16,878 nt of DNA from Lactobacillaceae bacterium UBA5807 (GTDB lineage Bacteria; Bacillota; Bacilli; Lactobacillales; Lactobacillaceae): NCBI GenBank assembly GCA_002418005.1, contig DIDF01000080.1:1-16878 (forward strand), in the 5' to 3' direction. The notes beneath the pieces are model-generated. The model saw nothing but the letters and a program-made list of their open reading frames with translations. It did no database searches and was not told where the DNA came from. The translations under genes and the position numbers were made by a program. This document shows positions 6,644-14,090 of the stretch, piece after piece. Numbering within the stretch: position 1 is the first letter of the stretch; each line of letters starts with the position of its first letter.

Positions 6644-7966
6644 TTACAAATTGTCATTCAGTAAAAAATGTCTGACGTCAGAAATAAAGTATAAAGACCC
6701 AGTGATTAAAAATAAATCACCCGGATTCATTTCACCCTTAATTTGGCCGATTGCCTCTTGCCAATTTTCATTTACTGACACAAATTCACCGCTTTTTTTC
6801 AGAATTTGCTTCACCTTTTCCGGATCGGCAACTTGCCGTGAATTTGGTCCTTTAAAATCAGTTAAAGTGATTGAAATATTGGGTAAAGTTAGCATTTCAT
6901 CTAACATCTTTTCAACTTGTTTATCAGCTAATATGGCCATTAACACGAAAATATGCCCATTACGAAAGTTTTTCCTTAAAAGACTGGTAACTGGCTTAAC
7001 AGCCGAAATATTGTGAGCACCATCAATTACTAACGTTGGATTATCACTGAGTTTTTCAAATCTACCTGGCCATTTTGTTTGATTTACAGCCTGATAAATC
7101 AATTTGGGATCAATCTTTTCATCTCGTTGTCGTTTAAAGGTCAAATAAGCTTGAATGGCCAAACCAGCGTTTTGAACTTGGAATGCCCCCAGCAAAGTCG
7201 TTTTGAGTCCAAGCAAGCTGAAATTGTCAGATATAAAATCAAATTTTTGCACCCAATTATCAATTCCTTGATCTTTGACAGAAAAATGATTTCCTAAGAC
7301 ATAAAGCGAGCTATGATTCTTTTTTGCAGTATTTTCAATGACAGGAAGCGACTCACCATCGACCCCACCGACAACAGCTGGAATTCCTGGTTTAATAATT
7401 CCAGCTTTATGGTAAGCAATTTTTGCCAAAGTATTTCCTAAAAGCTGCATGTGATCCCAACCAACAGAGGTAATAACCGAAACTTTAGGTAAAACAACAT
7501 TTGTTGAATCAAATAGTCCACCTAAACCTGCTTCCACAATGGCAATATCAACCTTGATTTTAGCAAAATAAAGGAACATAACCGCAGTAATAATCTCAAA
7601 TTCAGTTGGCCCCCCTTCAGGGAGCTGCTTATCCAATTTCATAATTACTGGATAAATTTGTTGAGTCATCGATACTAAATCATCATCAGGAATGGGCTTT
7701 CCATTCACACTGATTCGCTCGTTAAAACGAGTTAAAAACGGTGAAGTATAGGTACCCACTTTTAACCCCTCAACTTCAAACAGGTTTTTCAAAAAGGCCA
7801 CTGTTGAACCCTTACCATTTGTTCCCGCAACATGAATTGCGGTAATTTGCTTGTCTGGGGCACCAATTTCGTCCAAAAGTCGTCTCATTCGCTTTAGGGT
7901 TGGGATTTTTTTAAATTTTGTTCTGCCATGAATAAAAGCTAAAGTTTCATCGTAATTGTGAATCAT
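6644..7966 (-). CDS. folC: Folylpolyglutamate synthase / dihydrofolate synthase FolC
   Basis: FolC adds glutamates to folates in an ATP-dependent reaction, and in some bacteria also joins glutamate to dihydropteroate. The Mur-ligase-like fold is evident: P-loop HVAGTNGKGST (46-56), omega-loop region YTSPFLTRFNERI near residue 78, EAGLGGLFDSTNV near 150, a metal/phosphate site SVGWDHMQLLG, and DGAHN near 315 in the C-terminal domain. The start is ATG at 7966 (MIHNYDETLAFIHG, 440 residues), 10 nt after GAGGAG. The longest frame would begin at a TTG overlapping that ribosome-binding site. The gene follows valS, but a terminator hairpin lies directly before its ribosome-binding site, so it probably relies on read-through from valS. 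The frequent lactobacillar neighbour radC is absent between folC and mreB. Confidence 0.95.
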   Translation of the reverse strand: MIHNYDETLAFIHGRTKFKKIPTLKRMRRLLDEIGAPDKQITAIHVAGTNGKGSTVAFLKNLFEVEGLKVGTYTSPFLTRFNERISVNGKPIPDDDLVSMTQQIYPVIMKLDKQLPEGGPTEFEIITAVMFLYFAKIKVDIAIVEAGLGGLFDSTNVVLPKVSVITSVGWDHMQLLGNTLAKIAYHKAGIIKPGIPAVVGGVDGESLPVIENTAKKNHSSLYVLGNHFSVKDQGIDNWVQKFDFISDNFSLLGLKTTLLGAFQVQNAGLAIQAYLTFKRQRDEKIDPKLIYQAVNQTKWPGRFEKLSDNPTLVIDGAHNISAVKPVTSLLRKNFRNGHIFVLMAILADKQVEKMLDEMLTLPNISITLTDFKGPNSRQVADPEKVKQILKKSGEFVSVNENWQEAIGQIKGEMNPGDLFLITGSLYFISDVRHFLLNDNL

Positions 7967-7982
7967 TAATATTTTTCTCCTC

Positions 7983-8017
7983 AAAAAATGGAGCCCTAAA
8001 CTAACTAGGCTCCATTT
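7983..8017 (-). terminator. Intrinsic terminator between valS and folC
   Basis: A perfect 10-bp stem AAATGGAGCC/GGCTCCATTT with a 12-nt loop ends in a run of six T on the minus strand. The T run directly abuts the folC Shine-Dalgarno GAGGAG (7977-7982). The placement suggests partial termination that sets the valS:folC ratio. Confidence 0.85.
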
Positions 8018-8034
8018 TATTATTTTAAAAGAAA

Positions 8035-10695
8035 TTATAGTTGACCTTGAATTTGTTTCAGTCGATCTTTAGCGGCCTCTAACTTGGATTCATAATCAGC
8101 TTTCTTTTCTTTTTCTTCGTCAACAACTTTATCAGGGGCATTTTCAACGAATCGTTGATTACCCAACTTTTTAGTTGAACGGGCAACTTCCGATTCGAAT
8201 TTTTTAACCTCTTTTTGCATTCTAGCCTGTTCTTCATTAAGATCAACCAAAGCGGCAAGAGGAACGTAAATAGTCGCATCGGTTATAACAGCTGACATTG
8301 AAAGCTCCGGAGCCTGAACGTCACTACCAATTTCAAATTTATCAGCATGGGTAAACCGATCAATGTAATTTCGATTTTCTTTAAAGATCTGCTTTAGTTC
8401 ATCACTATCGGTTTGAACTAATAAATTAATTGGTGATGATAACGGGGCATTGGCTTCTGAACGAATGTTTCGAACAGCTTTGATTAACTCAATGACCGAC
8501 TCCATCTTCTTTTCTGAAGCCGGATCATTAAGTTTATCATTGGCTTCAGGATAAGAAGCTGTGACAATTGATTTGCCAGTATGAGGCATCTTCTGCCAAA
8601 GGTACTCTGTGACAAAAGGCATTACCGGATGAATCAATTTTAAAGTTTGATTTAAAACATATGCCAGAATTTGTTCCGTGTTCTTTTTTAGCTTAGTGTC
8701 ATCGCTTTGCAATGCTTCCTTGCTAATTTCAATATACCAATCGCAAAAATCATTCCAAATGAAGTCGTACATAGCCCGACCAGATTCACCAAAATTATAC
8801 TTCTCAAATTCTTCGTTAACGTGAGCAATCGTAGCATTTAGCCGACTTAAGATCCAACGATCAGAAAGTTGCCATTCAGATTTATCAGGAAGTTCAATTT
8901 TATCCACGTCACTAGTATTCATAATAACGTAACGACTGGCATTCCAAATCTTGTTAATAAAGTTCCAGGCCGAATCCATCTTAGTATACGTGAACTTCAA
9001 GTCCTGACCAGGAGTACCACCAATTGAAAGGAACCATCTTAAAGCATCAGCCCCATATTTATCAATGACATCCATTGGGTCGATCCCATTTCCAAGGGAC
9101 TTGGACATCTTACGTCCTTGGCTATCACGAATCAATCCATGAAGCAAAACATCTTTAAATGGTCTTCTACCTGTAAATTCCAAACTTTGGAATATCATTC
9201 TAGAAACCCAGAAAAAGAGGATATCATAACCGGTAACCAAAGTATCTGTTGGGAACCAAGTCTTATAATCTGAACCTTTGTCTGGCCAACCTAAAGTTGA
9301 AAATGGCCATAAGGCAGATGAGAACCAGGTATCCAAAACGTCTGGATCTTGCTTCCAGTTTTCCGCATCCTTTGGAGCTTCCATACCAACGTATGTTTCG
9401 CCGGTTTTCTTGTTGTACCATGCCGGGATCTGATGGCCCCACCAAAGCTGCCTGGAAATAACCCAATCATGAACATTTTCCATCCATTGAGTAAAGGTTC
9501 CTTCAAACCTGCCGGGGAAGAAATTAACCGCATCATCGGTTGACTGATTCTTAATTGCTTGTTCAGCTAATGGCTTCATTTTAACAAACCATTGGGTCGA
9601 AAGACGAGCTTCAACTTGAACGCCAGTTCTTTCTGAATGGCCAACGGAGTGAACAATTGGGTCAATTTTAATAATTAGACCTTGGTCTTGCAGATCCTTC
9701 ACCATGGCTTTTCGAGCTTCAAATCGGTCCATGCCCTGATACTTGCCAGCATTTTCATTCATGGTGGCATCTTCATTCATAGTATTAATTCGTTTCAGGT
9801 TATGACGATTCCCAACCTTAAAGTCATTAGGGTCGTGGGCTGGAGTAATTTTAACCATCCCAGTTCCAAAGCTTGGCGTAACATATGAGTCAGCAATAAT
9901 TGGCACTTCACGATTTACCAAAGGAACCAAGACATGCTTGCCAACAATGTCCTTATATCTTTCATCATCAGGGTTAACGGCAACCGCAGTATCACCCATC
10001 ATAGTTTCTGGACGGGTAGTAGCGATTTCAATATAGTCTTTGCCATGAAATTTTGTTCCATCAGTGAAAGGATACTTAACATGGTAAAAGGCACCTTTAT
10101 CATCATGGTGAATAACTTCAATGTCAGACAGTGCGGTTCTTGCCTGGGGATCCCAGTTAATAATATATTCTCCCCGGTAAATTAGGCCTTTGTTATAAAG
10201 GTCAACAAACACACGGCGAACAGCCTTAGACAAGCCCTTATCCAAGGTGAACCGTTCACGTTCATAATCAAGTGAAAGGCCAAGTTTAGCCCACTGTTCT
10301 TTAATTGTGGCAGCAAAAGTATCTTTCCATTCCCAGACTTTTTGGACAAACTTTTCTCGGCCTAAGTCATAACGGGAAATTCCCTGATCTCTTAGCTTAG
10401 CTTCAACTTTCGCCTGAGTAGCAATTCCAGCATGATCCATTCCTGGCAGCCAAAGGGTATTGTAGCCCTGCATTCGCTTTCTTCTGATAATCATATCTTG
10501 GAGAGTAGTATCCCAAGCATGACCTAAATGAAGTTTGCCAGTAACATTAGGCGGTGGAAGAACAATCGAAAAAGGTTTTGCCTTTTTATCACCACTTGGG
10601 CGAAACACCCCTTCGTCTAACCATTCTTTGTAACGACCATTTTCGATCGCATTTGGATCGTATTTGGTGGACATATCTTTGTTATTGTCTGCCAT
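8035..10695 (-). CDS. valS: Valyl-tRNA synthetase ValS
   Basis: This 886-residue class Ia synthetase charges tRNA-Val and edits misactivated threonine. The HIGH-type motif HLGH is at 56-59 (within PPPNVTGKLHLGH), and KMSKS lies at about 526-530. The CP1 editing domain lies between them (ATTRPETMMGDTAVAVNP, HDPNDFKVG). The anticodon-binding domain follows (NKIWNASRYVIMN, SDRWILSRLN), then a C-terminal coiled coil rich in Lys and Glu (about 815-886), typical of ValRS. The ATG at 10695 follows AAAGGGG at about 8 nt. Expression is controlled by the T-box leader immediately upstream, which senses uncharged tRNA-Val. Length and motifs are normal. Confidence 0.98.
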   Translation of the reverse strand: MADNNKDMSTKYDPNAIENGRYKEWLDEGVFRPSGDKKAKPFSIVLPPPNVTGKLHLGHAWDTTLQDMIIRRKRMQGYNTLWLPGMDHAGIATQAKVEAKLRDQGISRYDLGREKFVQKVWEWKDTFAATIKEQWAKLGLSLDYERERFTLDKGLSKAVRRVFVDLYNKGLIYRGEYIINWDPQARTALSDIEVIHHDDKGAFYHVKYPFTDGTKFHGKDYIEIATTRPETMMGDTAVAVNPDDERYKDIVGKHVLVPLVNREVPIIADSYVTPSFGTGMVKITPAHDPNDFKVGNRHNLKRINTMNEDATMNENAGKYQGMDRFEARKAMVKDLQDQGLIIKIDPIVHSVGHSERTGVQVEARLSTQWFVKMKPLAEQAIKNQSTDDAVNFFPGRFEGTFTQWMENVHDWVISRQLWWGHQIPAWYNKKTGETYVGMEAPKDAENWKQDPDVLDTWFSSALWPFSTLGWPDKGSDYKTWFPTDTLVTGYDILFFWVSRMIFQSLEFTGRRPFKDVLLHGLIRDSQGRKMSKSLGNGIDPMDVIDKYGADALRWFLSIGGTPGQDLKFTYTKMDSAWNFINKIWNASRYVIMNTSDVDKIELPDKSEWQLSDRWILSRLNATIAHVNEEFEKYNFGESGRAMYDFIWNDFCDWYIEISKEALQSDDTKLKKNTEQILAYVLNQTLKLIHPVMPFVTEYLWQKMPHTGKSIVTASYPEANDKLNDPASEKKMESVIELIKAVRNIRSEANAPLSSPINLLVQTDSDELKQIFKENRNYIDRFTHADKFEIGSDVQAPELSMSAVITDATIYVPLAALVDLNEEQARMQKEVKKFESEVARSTKKLGNQRFVENAPDKVVDEEKEKKADYESKLEAAKDRLKQIQGQL

Positions 10696-10721
10696 ATTGT
10701 TACCCCTTTCTTTTATGTAAA

Positions 10722-10756
10722 TAAAAACACTCCATCCTTAAATTAGGACGAAGTGT
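10722..10756 (-). terminator. valS T-box terminator
   Basis: On the minus strand a stem of about 13 bp joins AACACTTCGTCCT to GGATGGAGTGTT (G-U pairs included), followed by TTTTTATTT. The 5' arm is shared with the antiterminator formed when uncharged tRNA binds. Confidence 0.88.
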
Positions 10757-10957
10757 TCGCGGTACCACCTAAATTGGGTTCTATGAACCCCACTTAACTA
10801 TCTTGGTAACGGTTAGATAAAACCGAATCATCATCGAAAAGTCTCAGGTGATTAGCTCACAAGCTACTTTCATTGACCACTTAGTAAGAACTTCACAGCT
10901 TCCGTTCTTTTTCTGAAACTAAGTAGAAAATTACTCTCTTGATCACCGCTTAAATTA
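10722..10957 (-). promoter_or_regulatory. T-box leader of valS (tRNA-Val sensing)
   Basis: Reading the minus strand, Stem I has the AGTA turn, an ACTTAGT/ACTAAGT helix, a distal AAGAAC/GTTCTT hairpin with GGAAGCTGTGAAG, and base helix CAAG/CTTG. The specifier is GTA (Val) in GAAAGTAG, one base before the base helix. T-box GGTGGTACCGCG (10758-10769) has a UGGU bulge, matching A73 of tRNA-Val. Specifier and T-box agree, so this leader is a good internal control for the transporter leader. Confidence 0.93.
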
Positions 10958-10963
10958 GTTCTA

Positions 10964-10992
10964 ATCATAAACAACAAATCGTTAGTCGTCAA
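10964..10992 (-). promoter_or_regulatory. Promoter of valS
   Basis: The -35 TTGACG (10987-10992) and -10 TATGAT (10964-10969) have the ideal 17-bp spacer. The -35 lies inside the last codons of tpx (GTT GAC GAC TAA), so the promoter is partly embedded in coding sequence. Start is expected near 10957, at the foot of the T-box. Confidence 0.8.
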
Positions 10993-11491
10993 CACGCTTT
11001 ACAATTTTTTCTAAAGCTTTAAGAGCTTCATCGTAGTTTGGTTCCTGCGCAATTTCTGGAACAATTTGGCGATAAACAATTTTTCCGGACTTATCAATAA
11101 TGAAAATTGTTCGCGCAAGAACACCCATATTGGTCATATAAAGTTTCATAGCATAGCCAAGCGAAAGTTGTTCGTCAGAAAGCATCTTTAAATTAGCGAC
11201 TCCCTGAGCAGCACACCAATCTTTTTGCTGTTCAACTGTATTATTGGAAACGGCTAAAAATTGGGCATCAGGAAACTTATCGGCTTGTTGATTAAATTTA
11301 CGAGTCTCCATTGAACAAACAGGAGTATCAATATCTGGAACCGTGGTCAAAACAGTTACTTTACCAAGAATATTAGCAGTTTTTACTTTATTGCCATTTG
11401 CATCTTCCAGTTTGAACTTTGGAAGTTGATCTCCCACTTCTGGAGGATTACCATATAATTCTTCTGGTTTCCCATTAACTGTAACTTCCAT
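10982..11491 (-). CDS. tpx: Thiol peroxidase Tpx (atypical 2-Cys peroxiredoxin)
   Basis: This 169-residue cytosolic peroxiredoxin reduces hydrogen and alkyl peroxides using thioredoxin. The peroxidatic Cys59 lies in DTPVCSMET, and the resolving Cys93 in DWCAAQGV. Their 34-residue separation matches the Cys61/Cys95 pair of the E. coli enzyme. Other family marks are the N-terminal NGKPEELYGNPPEVGDQLP, the conserved Arg in GVLARTIFIID and YRQIVPEI. The ATG at 11491 follows AGGAGTG at about 9 nt. It lies 46 bp after thiI in the same direction with no terminator between, so it is probably cotranscribed with nifS-thiI. The 3' end carries the valS -35 element. Confidence 0.96.
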   Translation of the reverse strand: MEVTVNGKPEELYGNPPEVGDQLPKFKLEDANGNKVKTANILGKVTVLTTVPDIDTPVCSMETRKFNQQADKFPDAQFLAVSNNTVEQQKDWCAAQGVANLKMLSDEQLSLGYAMKLYMTNMGVLARTIFIIDKSGKIVYRQIVPEIAQEPNYDEALKALEKIVKRVDD

Positions 11492-11537
11492 TCCTGAATC
11501 ACTCCTAACTAATAAAGTTTGTTTCGTACAACATTAA

Positions 11538-12755
11538 TCATAATAATTCGGCAAAAACATCCTGTTGAGAGTTTAAGAAGTTTTCATCTGGTTTGATGTT
11601 TGTAATTTTAATGTTTTCCAAAGCATTTTTCATTAATCCATCAACATCGATATACTTTTCAAATTTACGGGACTTTTCCAAATTTGGTTTCGTTTTTGGC
11701 GAAGGTGGTGTGAAAATAGTACAACAATCCTCATAAGGTAAAATTGAAAGATCATAAGTGCCAATCTTTTCGGCAATTTTAATAATTTCAGTTTTATCCA
11801 TTGAAACTAATGGCCTCAATACTGGCAAATTAGTAACATCATTGATGGCCATCATGCTTTCCAAGGTTTGAGATGCCACCTGTCCAAGAGCTTCGCCAGT
11901 GAAGACACCAGTGCAATGACGATCAGTAGTAATTTTAGCGGCCAATCTTAACATCATCCGCCTTTGAATGGTCATTAAGTATCCTTCAGGAACCTTCTCT
12001 TTGATAGTTTCTTGAATTTTAGTAAATGGCACCTGAATGAACTGAATGCTGCCACTATAACCTGCCAGAACAGAAGTTAGCTGCTTGGCTTTGGCCAAAG
12101 CCTGTTCACTAGTATAAGGCGGACTATAAAAGTGAATCATGTCAATTCTGACACCGCGCTTCATGGCCATGTAAGTTGCGACCGGCGAATCAATTCCTCC
12201 TGAAAGCATCATGGTTGCCCGACCACCTGTGCCAACGGGTAGCCCACCTGCTCCATGGATTAACTCTGAGGAAAGAAAAGCCCCATTTTGGCGGATTTCA
12301 ACTCTGACTGCAATATCGGGATTCTTTACATCCACAGAAATCCCAGGAACATTCTCTAAAATAAAATCGCCGAGCATATTATTGATTTGATCAGTGTGAT
12401 ACTGAAAACTTTTGTCCTGTCTGCGAGTATTAATTTTAAAAGTTTTTCCTGACTTAAACTGTTGTTGAACCATCTCTAAGGCAGTCTTTTTGATGACATC
12501 CATATTTTTTTCGAGTTTAATAGATGGGTAAAAGTTTTCAATGCCAAAAACACCTTTTAATTTAGCAATAACTTTAAGGTCATCAGCTCCATTTAAGGCA
12601 ACGTGCATTCTGTCGCGCTGAGCTTTAACAACTACCTCAGGAAACCCCTTCAAAACTGCTCGGGTATTTTTTCCCAATTGAGAAACAAAATCTTTACGAT
12701 TTTTCCCTTTGGTAGAAAGTTCACCATAGCGCACCATAATTTCAGTGTATTTCAT
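11538..12755 (-). CDS. thiI: tRNA 4-thiouridine synthase ThiI (no rhodanese domain)
   Basis: ThiI adenylates U8 of tRNA and inserts sulfur to make s4U; in some bacteria it also serves thiazole synthesis. Domains in order are an N-terminal ferredoxin-like domain (1-60, MVRYGELSTKGKNR), THUMP (about 60-165, with KINTRRQDKSF and VEIRQNGAF), and a PP-loop pyrophosphatase with SGGIDS at 185-190. The conserved Cys344 lies in LPYEDCCTIF. At 405 residues it lacks the C-terminal rhodanese domain found in E. coli, as is usual in Firmicutes, where the adjacent cysteine desulfurase donates sulfur directly. The Shine-Dalgarno AGGGGG overlaps the nifS stop (10-bp gap), implying coupling to nifS. Confidence 0.97.
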   Translation of the reverse strand: MKYTEIMVRYGELSTKGKNRKDFVSQLGKNTRAVLKGFPEVVVKAQRDRMHVALNGADDLKVIAKLKGVFGIENFYPSIKLEKNMDVIKKTALEMVQQQFKSGKTFKINTRRQDKSFQYHTDQINNMLGDFILENVPGISVDVKNPDIAVRVEIRQNGAFLSSELIHGAGGLPVGTGGRATMMLSGGIDSPVATYMAMKRGVRIDMIHFYSPPYTSEQALAKAKQLTSVLAGYSGSIQFIQVPFTKIQETIKEKVPEGYLMTIQRRMMLRLAAKITTDRHCTGVFTGEALGQVASQTLESMMAINDVTNLPVLRPLVSMDKTEIIKIAEKIGTYDLSILPYEDCCTIFTPPSPKTKPNLEKSRKFEKYIDVDGLMKNALENIKITNIKPDENFLNSQQDVFAELL

Positions 12756-12765
12756 AGACAGCCCC

Positions 12766-13911
12766 CTATCCTAACTTATCAAACTCATCATAAAGTTTAT
12801 CAAAGGTTTCAATAAACTTGTCTGCCTCTTCTAAAGTATTTTGATCGCCTAAAGAAATCCGCACAGCACTTGTAGACAAAGATTCTGGAATCTTCATGGC
12901 TCCTAAAGTACTGGATGGAATGTGCTTTTTTGACGAACAGGCACTAGTAGTTGAAATATAAATTCCGTATTTTTCAAAGGCGTGAACAATTGTTTCACCA
13001 CGAACTCCCTTAATAGCAAAGCAAAGGATGTGAGGAGCAAAACCAGAGTCATTTTTTGAAAAAAGGACAATTTTGTCAAATTTGCTAATGTGATCAATGA
13101 TTCTTTGTTTAATTTCTCTTTCAGTTTTAATAGCTTGAGGTTCCTTTTCAAAAAGGAGTCTCAAAGCTTTGGCCATCCCAGCAATTGCTGGCAAATTTTC
13201 AGTTCCTGAACGAAGACCTTTTTCTTGGCCGCCGCCATCCATTAGTGGAGCAATTTTTCTTCCCCGTCGTTTGTACATAAAGCCAATTCCGCGAGGTGCA
13301 TGAAATTTATGACCAGAAAAGGTTACAAAATCAACCCGATCATTAAAGATCTGGTCTTGAATGCCCTTACCGATACCCTGGACAGCATCAATATGAAAGT
13401 GAATTTTTGGATAGTTTTTTAATAACTCACCAACTTCTTTGATTGGTTGGATTGTTCCAATTTCATTATTGACTGCCATAACAGAAACTAAAATGGTGTC
13501 GTCTCTAATAGCATTTTTGAGATCATCAACAGATATTCTTCCTTCTTTATCCACGGGAAGATAAGTAACATCAAATCCAAGATTTTTTAACTGTTCCATT
13601 GAATTATGAACAGCAGGATGTTCCACAGCTGTAGTAATTAAATGTTTACCATACTGGCGTTTTTCAATCGCAGTTCCTTTAAGGACCCAGTTATCCCCTT
13701 CAGTACCTCCGCTAGTAAAAAATATCTCATCCTGATGAACACCGACTAAATCGGCAATCTGCTTTCGTGACTGTTCCAGCAAATTAAAAGCTTGTTCACC
13801 AAAATTATGAAGGCTTGAAGGATTCCCCCATATCTTTTCGCTAACTTGCTGGTACGTATCTAAAACTTCCGGTAGTGCTTGAGTAGTGGCACTATTATCA
13901 AAATAAATCAT
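12766..13911 (-). CDS. nifS: Cysteine desulfurase, NifS/NifZ-like partner of ThiI
   Basis: This 381-residue PLP-dependent enzyme removes sulfur from cysteine as a protein persulfide. Visible active-site residues are His99 (VEHPAVHN), Asp175 (HIDAVQGIGK), PLP-binding Lys202 (SGHKFHAPRG), the Arg in GLRSGTENLPA and the mobile-loop Cys325 (TTSACSSKKH). Pairing with thiI resembles the B. subtilis nifZ-thiI arrangement, suggesting dedicated service to tRNA thiolation rather than general Fe-S assembly. The start is ATG at 13911 (MIYFDNSATTQ), 6 nt after GAGGG; the upstream in-frame extension to 13956 has no homology-like content and runs through a hairpin. It is the first gene of nifS-thiI-tpx. Confidence 0.96.
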   Translation of the reverse strand: MIYFDNSATTQALPEVLDTYQQVSEKIWGNPSSLHNFGEQAFNLLEQSRKQIADLVGVHQDEIFFTSGGTEGDNWVLKGTAIEKRQYGKHLITTAVEHPAVHNSMEQLKNLGFDVTYLPVDKEGRISVDDLKNAIRDDTILVSVMAVNNEIGTIQPIKEVGELLKNYPKIHFHIDAVQGIGKGIQDQIFNDRVDFVTFSGHKFHAPRGIGFMYKRRGRKIAPLMDGGGQEKGLRSGTENLPAIAGMAKALRLLFEKEPQAIKTEREIKQRIIDHISKFDKIVLFSKNDSGFAPHILCFAIKGVRGETIVHAFEKYGIYISTTSACSSKKHIPSSTLGAMKIPESLSTSAVRISLGDQNTLEEADKFIETFDKLYDEFDKLG

Positions 13912-13930
13912 CTGAAACCCTCTTCTAAAT

Positions 13931-13951
13931 TTATTGGTTCGACTCCAATAA
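13931..13951. repeat. Perfect inverted repeat in the nifS 5' untranslated region
   Basis: Arms TTATTGG and CCAATAA surround a 7-nt loop, 20 bp before the nifS start codon. In the mRNA (minus strand) it can form a 7-bp hairpin just upstream of the ribosome-binding site; in DNA it could be an operator. On the plus strand the loop reads TTCGACT, the T-loop consensus of tRNAs. Confidence 0.6.
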
Positions 13952-13999
13952 GACAACTTTCATAGATTTTACACCAAAAAAGATAAAATAAAAAGCAAG

Positions 14000-14028
14000 C
14001 AAAATCCCAGCATAAAATTTACTGTCAA
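14000..14028 (-). promoter_or_regulatory. Possible promoter of nifS-thiI-tpx
   Basis: A perfect -35 TTGACA (14023-14028) lies 16-18 bp upstream of only weak -10 matches (GATTTT or nearby). An alternative -10 TAAAAT at 13966-13971 lacks a good -35. A promoter must exist somewhere in 13912-14046, since a terminator precedes it, but its exact place is unclear. Confidence 0.3.
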
Positions 14029-14046
14029 TCATATATTTTATTTGGA

Positions 14047-14074
14047 CAAAAAAAGCCAGCCATAACTGCTGGCT
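14047..14074 (-). terminator. Intrinsic terminator of ezrA
   Basis: On the minus strand a 7-bp GC-rich stem AGCCAGC/GCTGGCT with loop AGTTATG is followed by seven T, starting 17 bp after the ezrA stop. Confidence 0.9.
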
Positions 14075-14090
14075 GGTTTAAATTTAAAGT

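Noticed and set aside
9249..10185. Several plus-strand and alternate-frame open frames within valS
   Set aside because: They are antisense or frame shadows of a full-length, intact valS, with no ribosome-binding sites or family motifs.
13860..13965. A possible tRNA gene on the plus strand suggested by the T-arm-like hairpin
   Set aside because: No matching 5' acceptor strand, D-arm or anticodon arm is present, and the upstream sequence codes for the nifS N-terminus.
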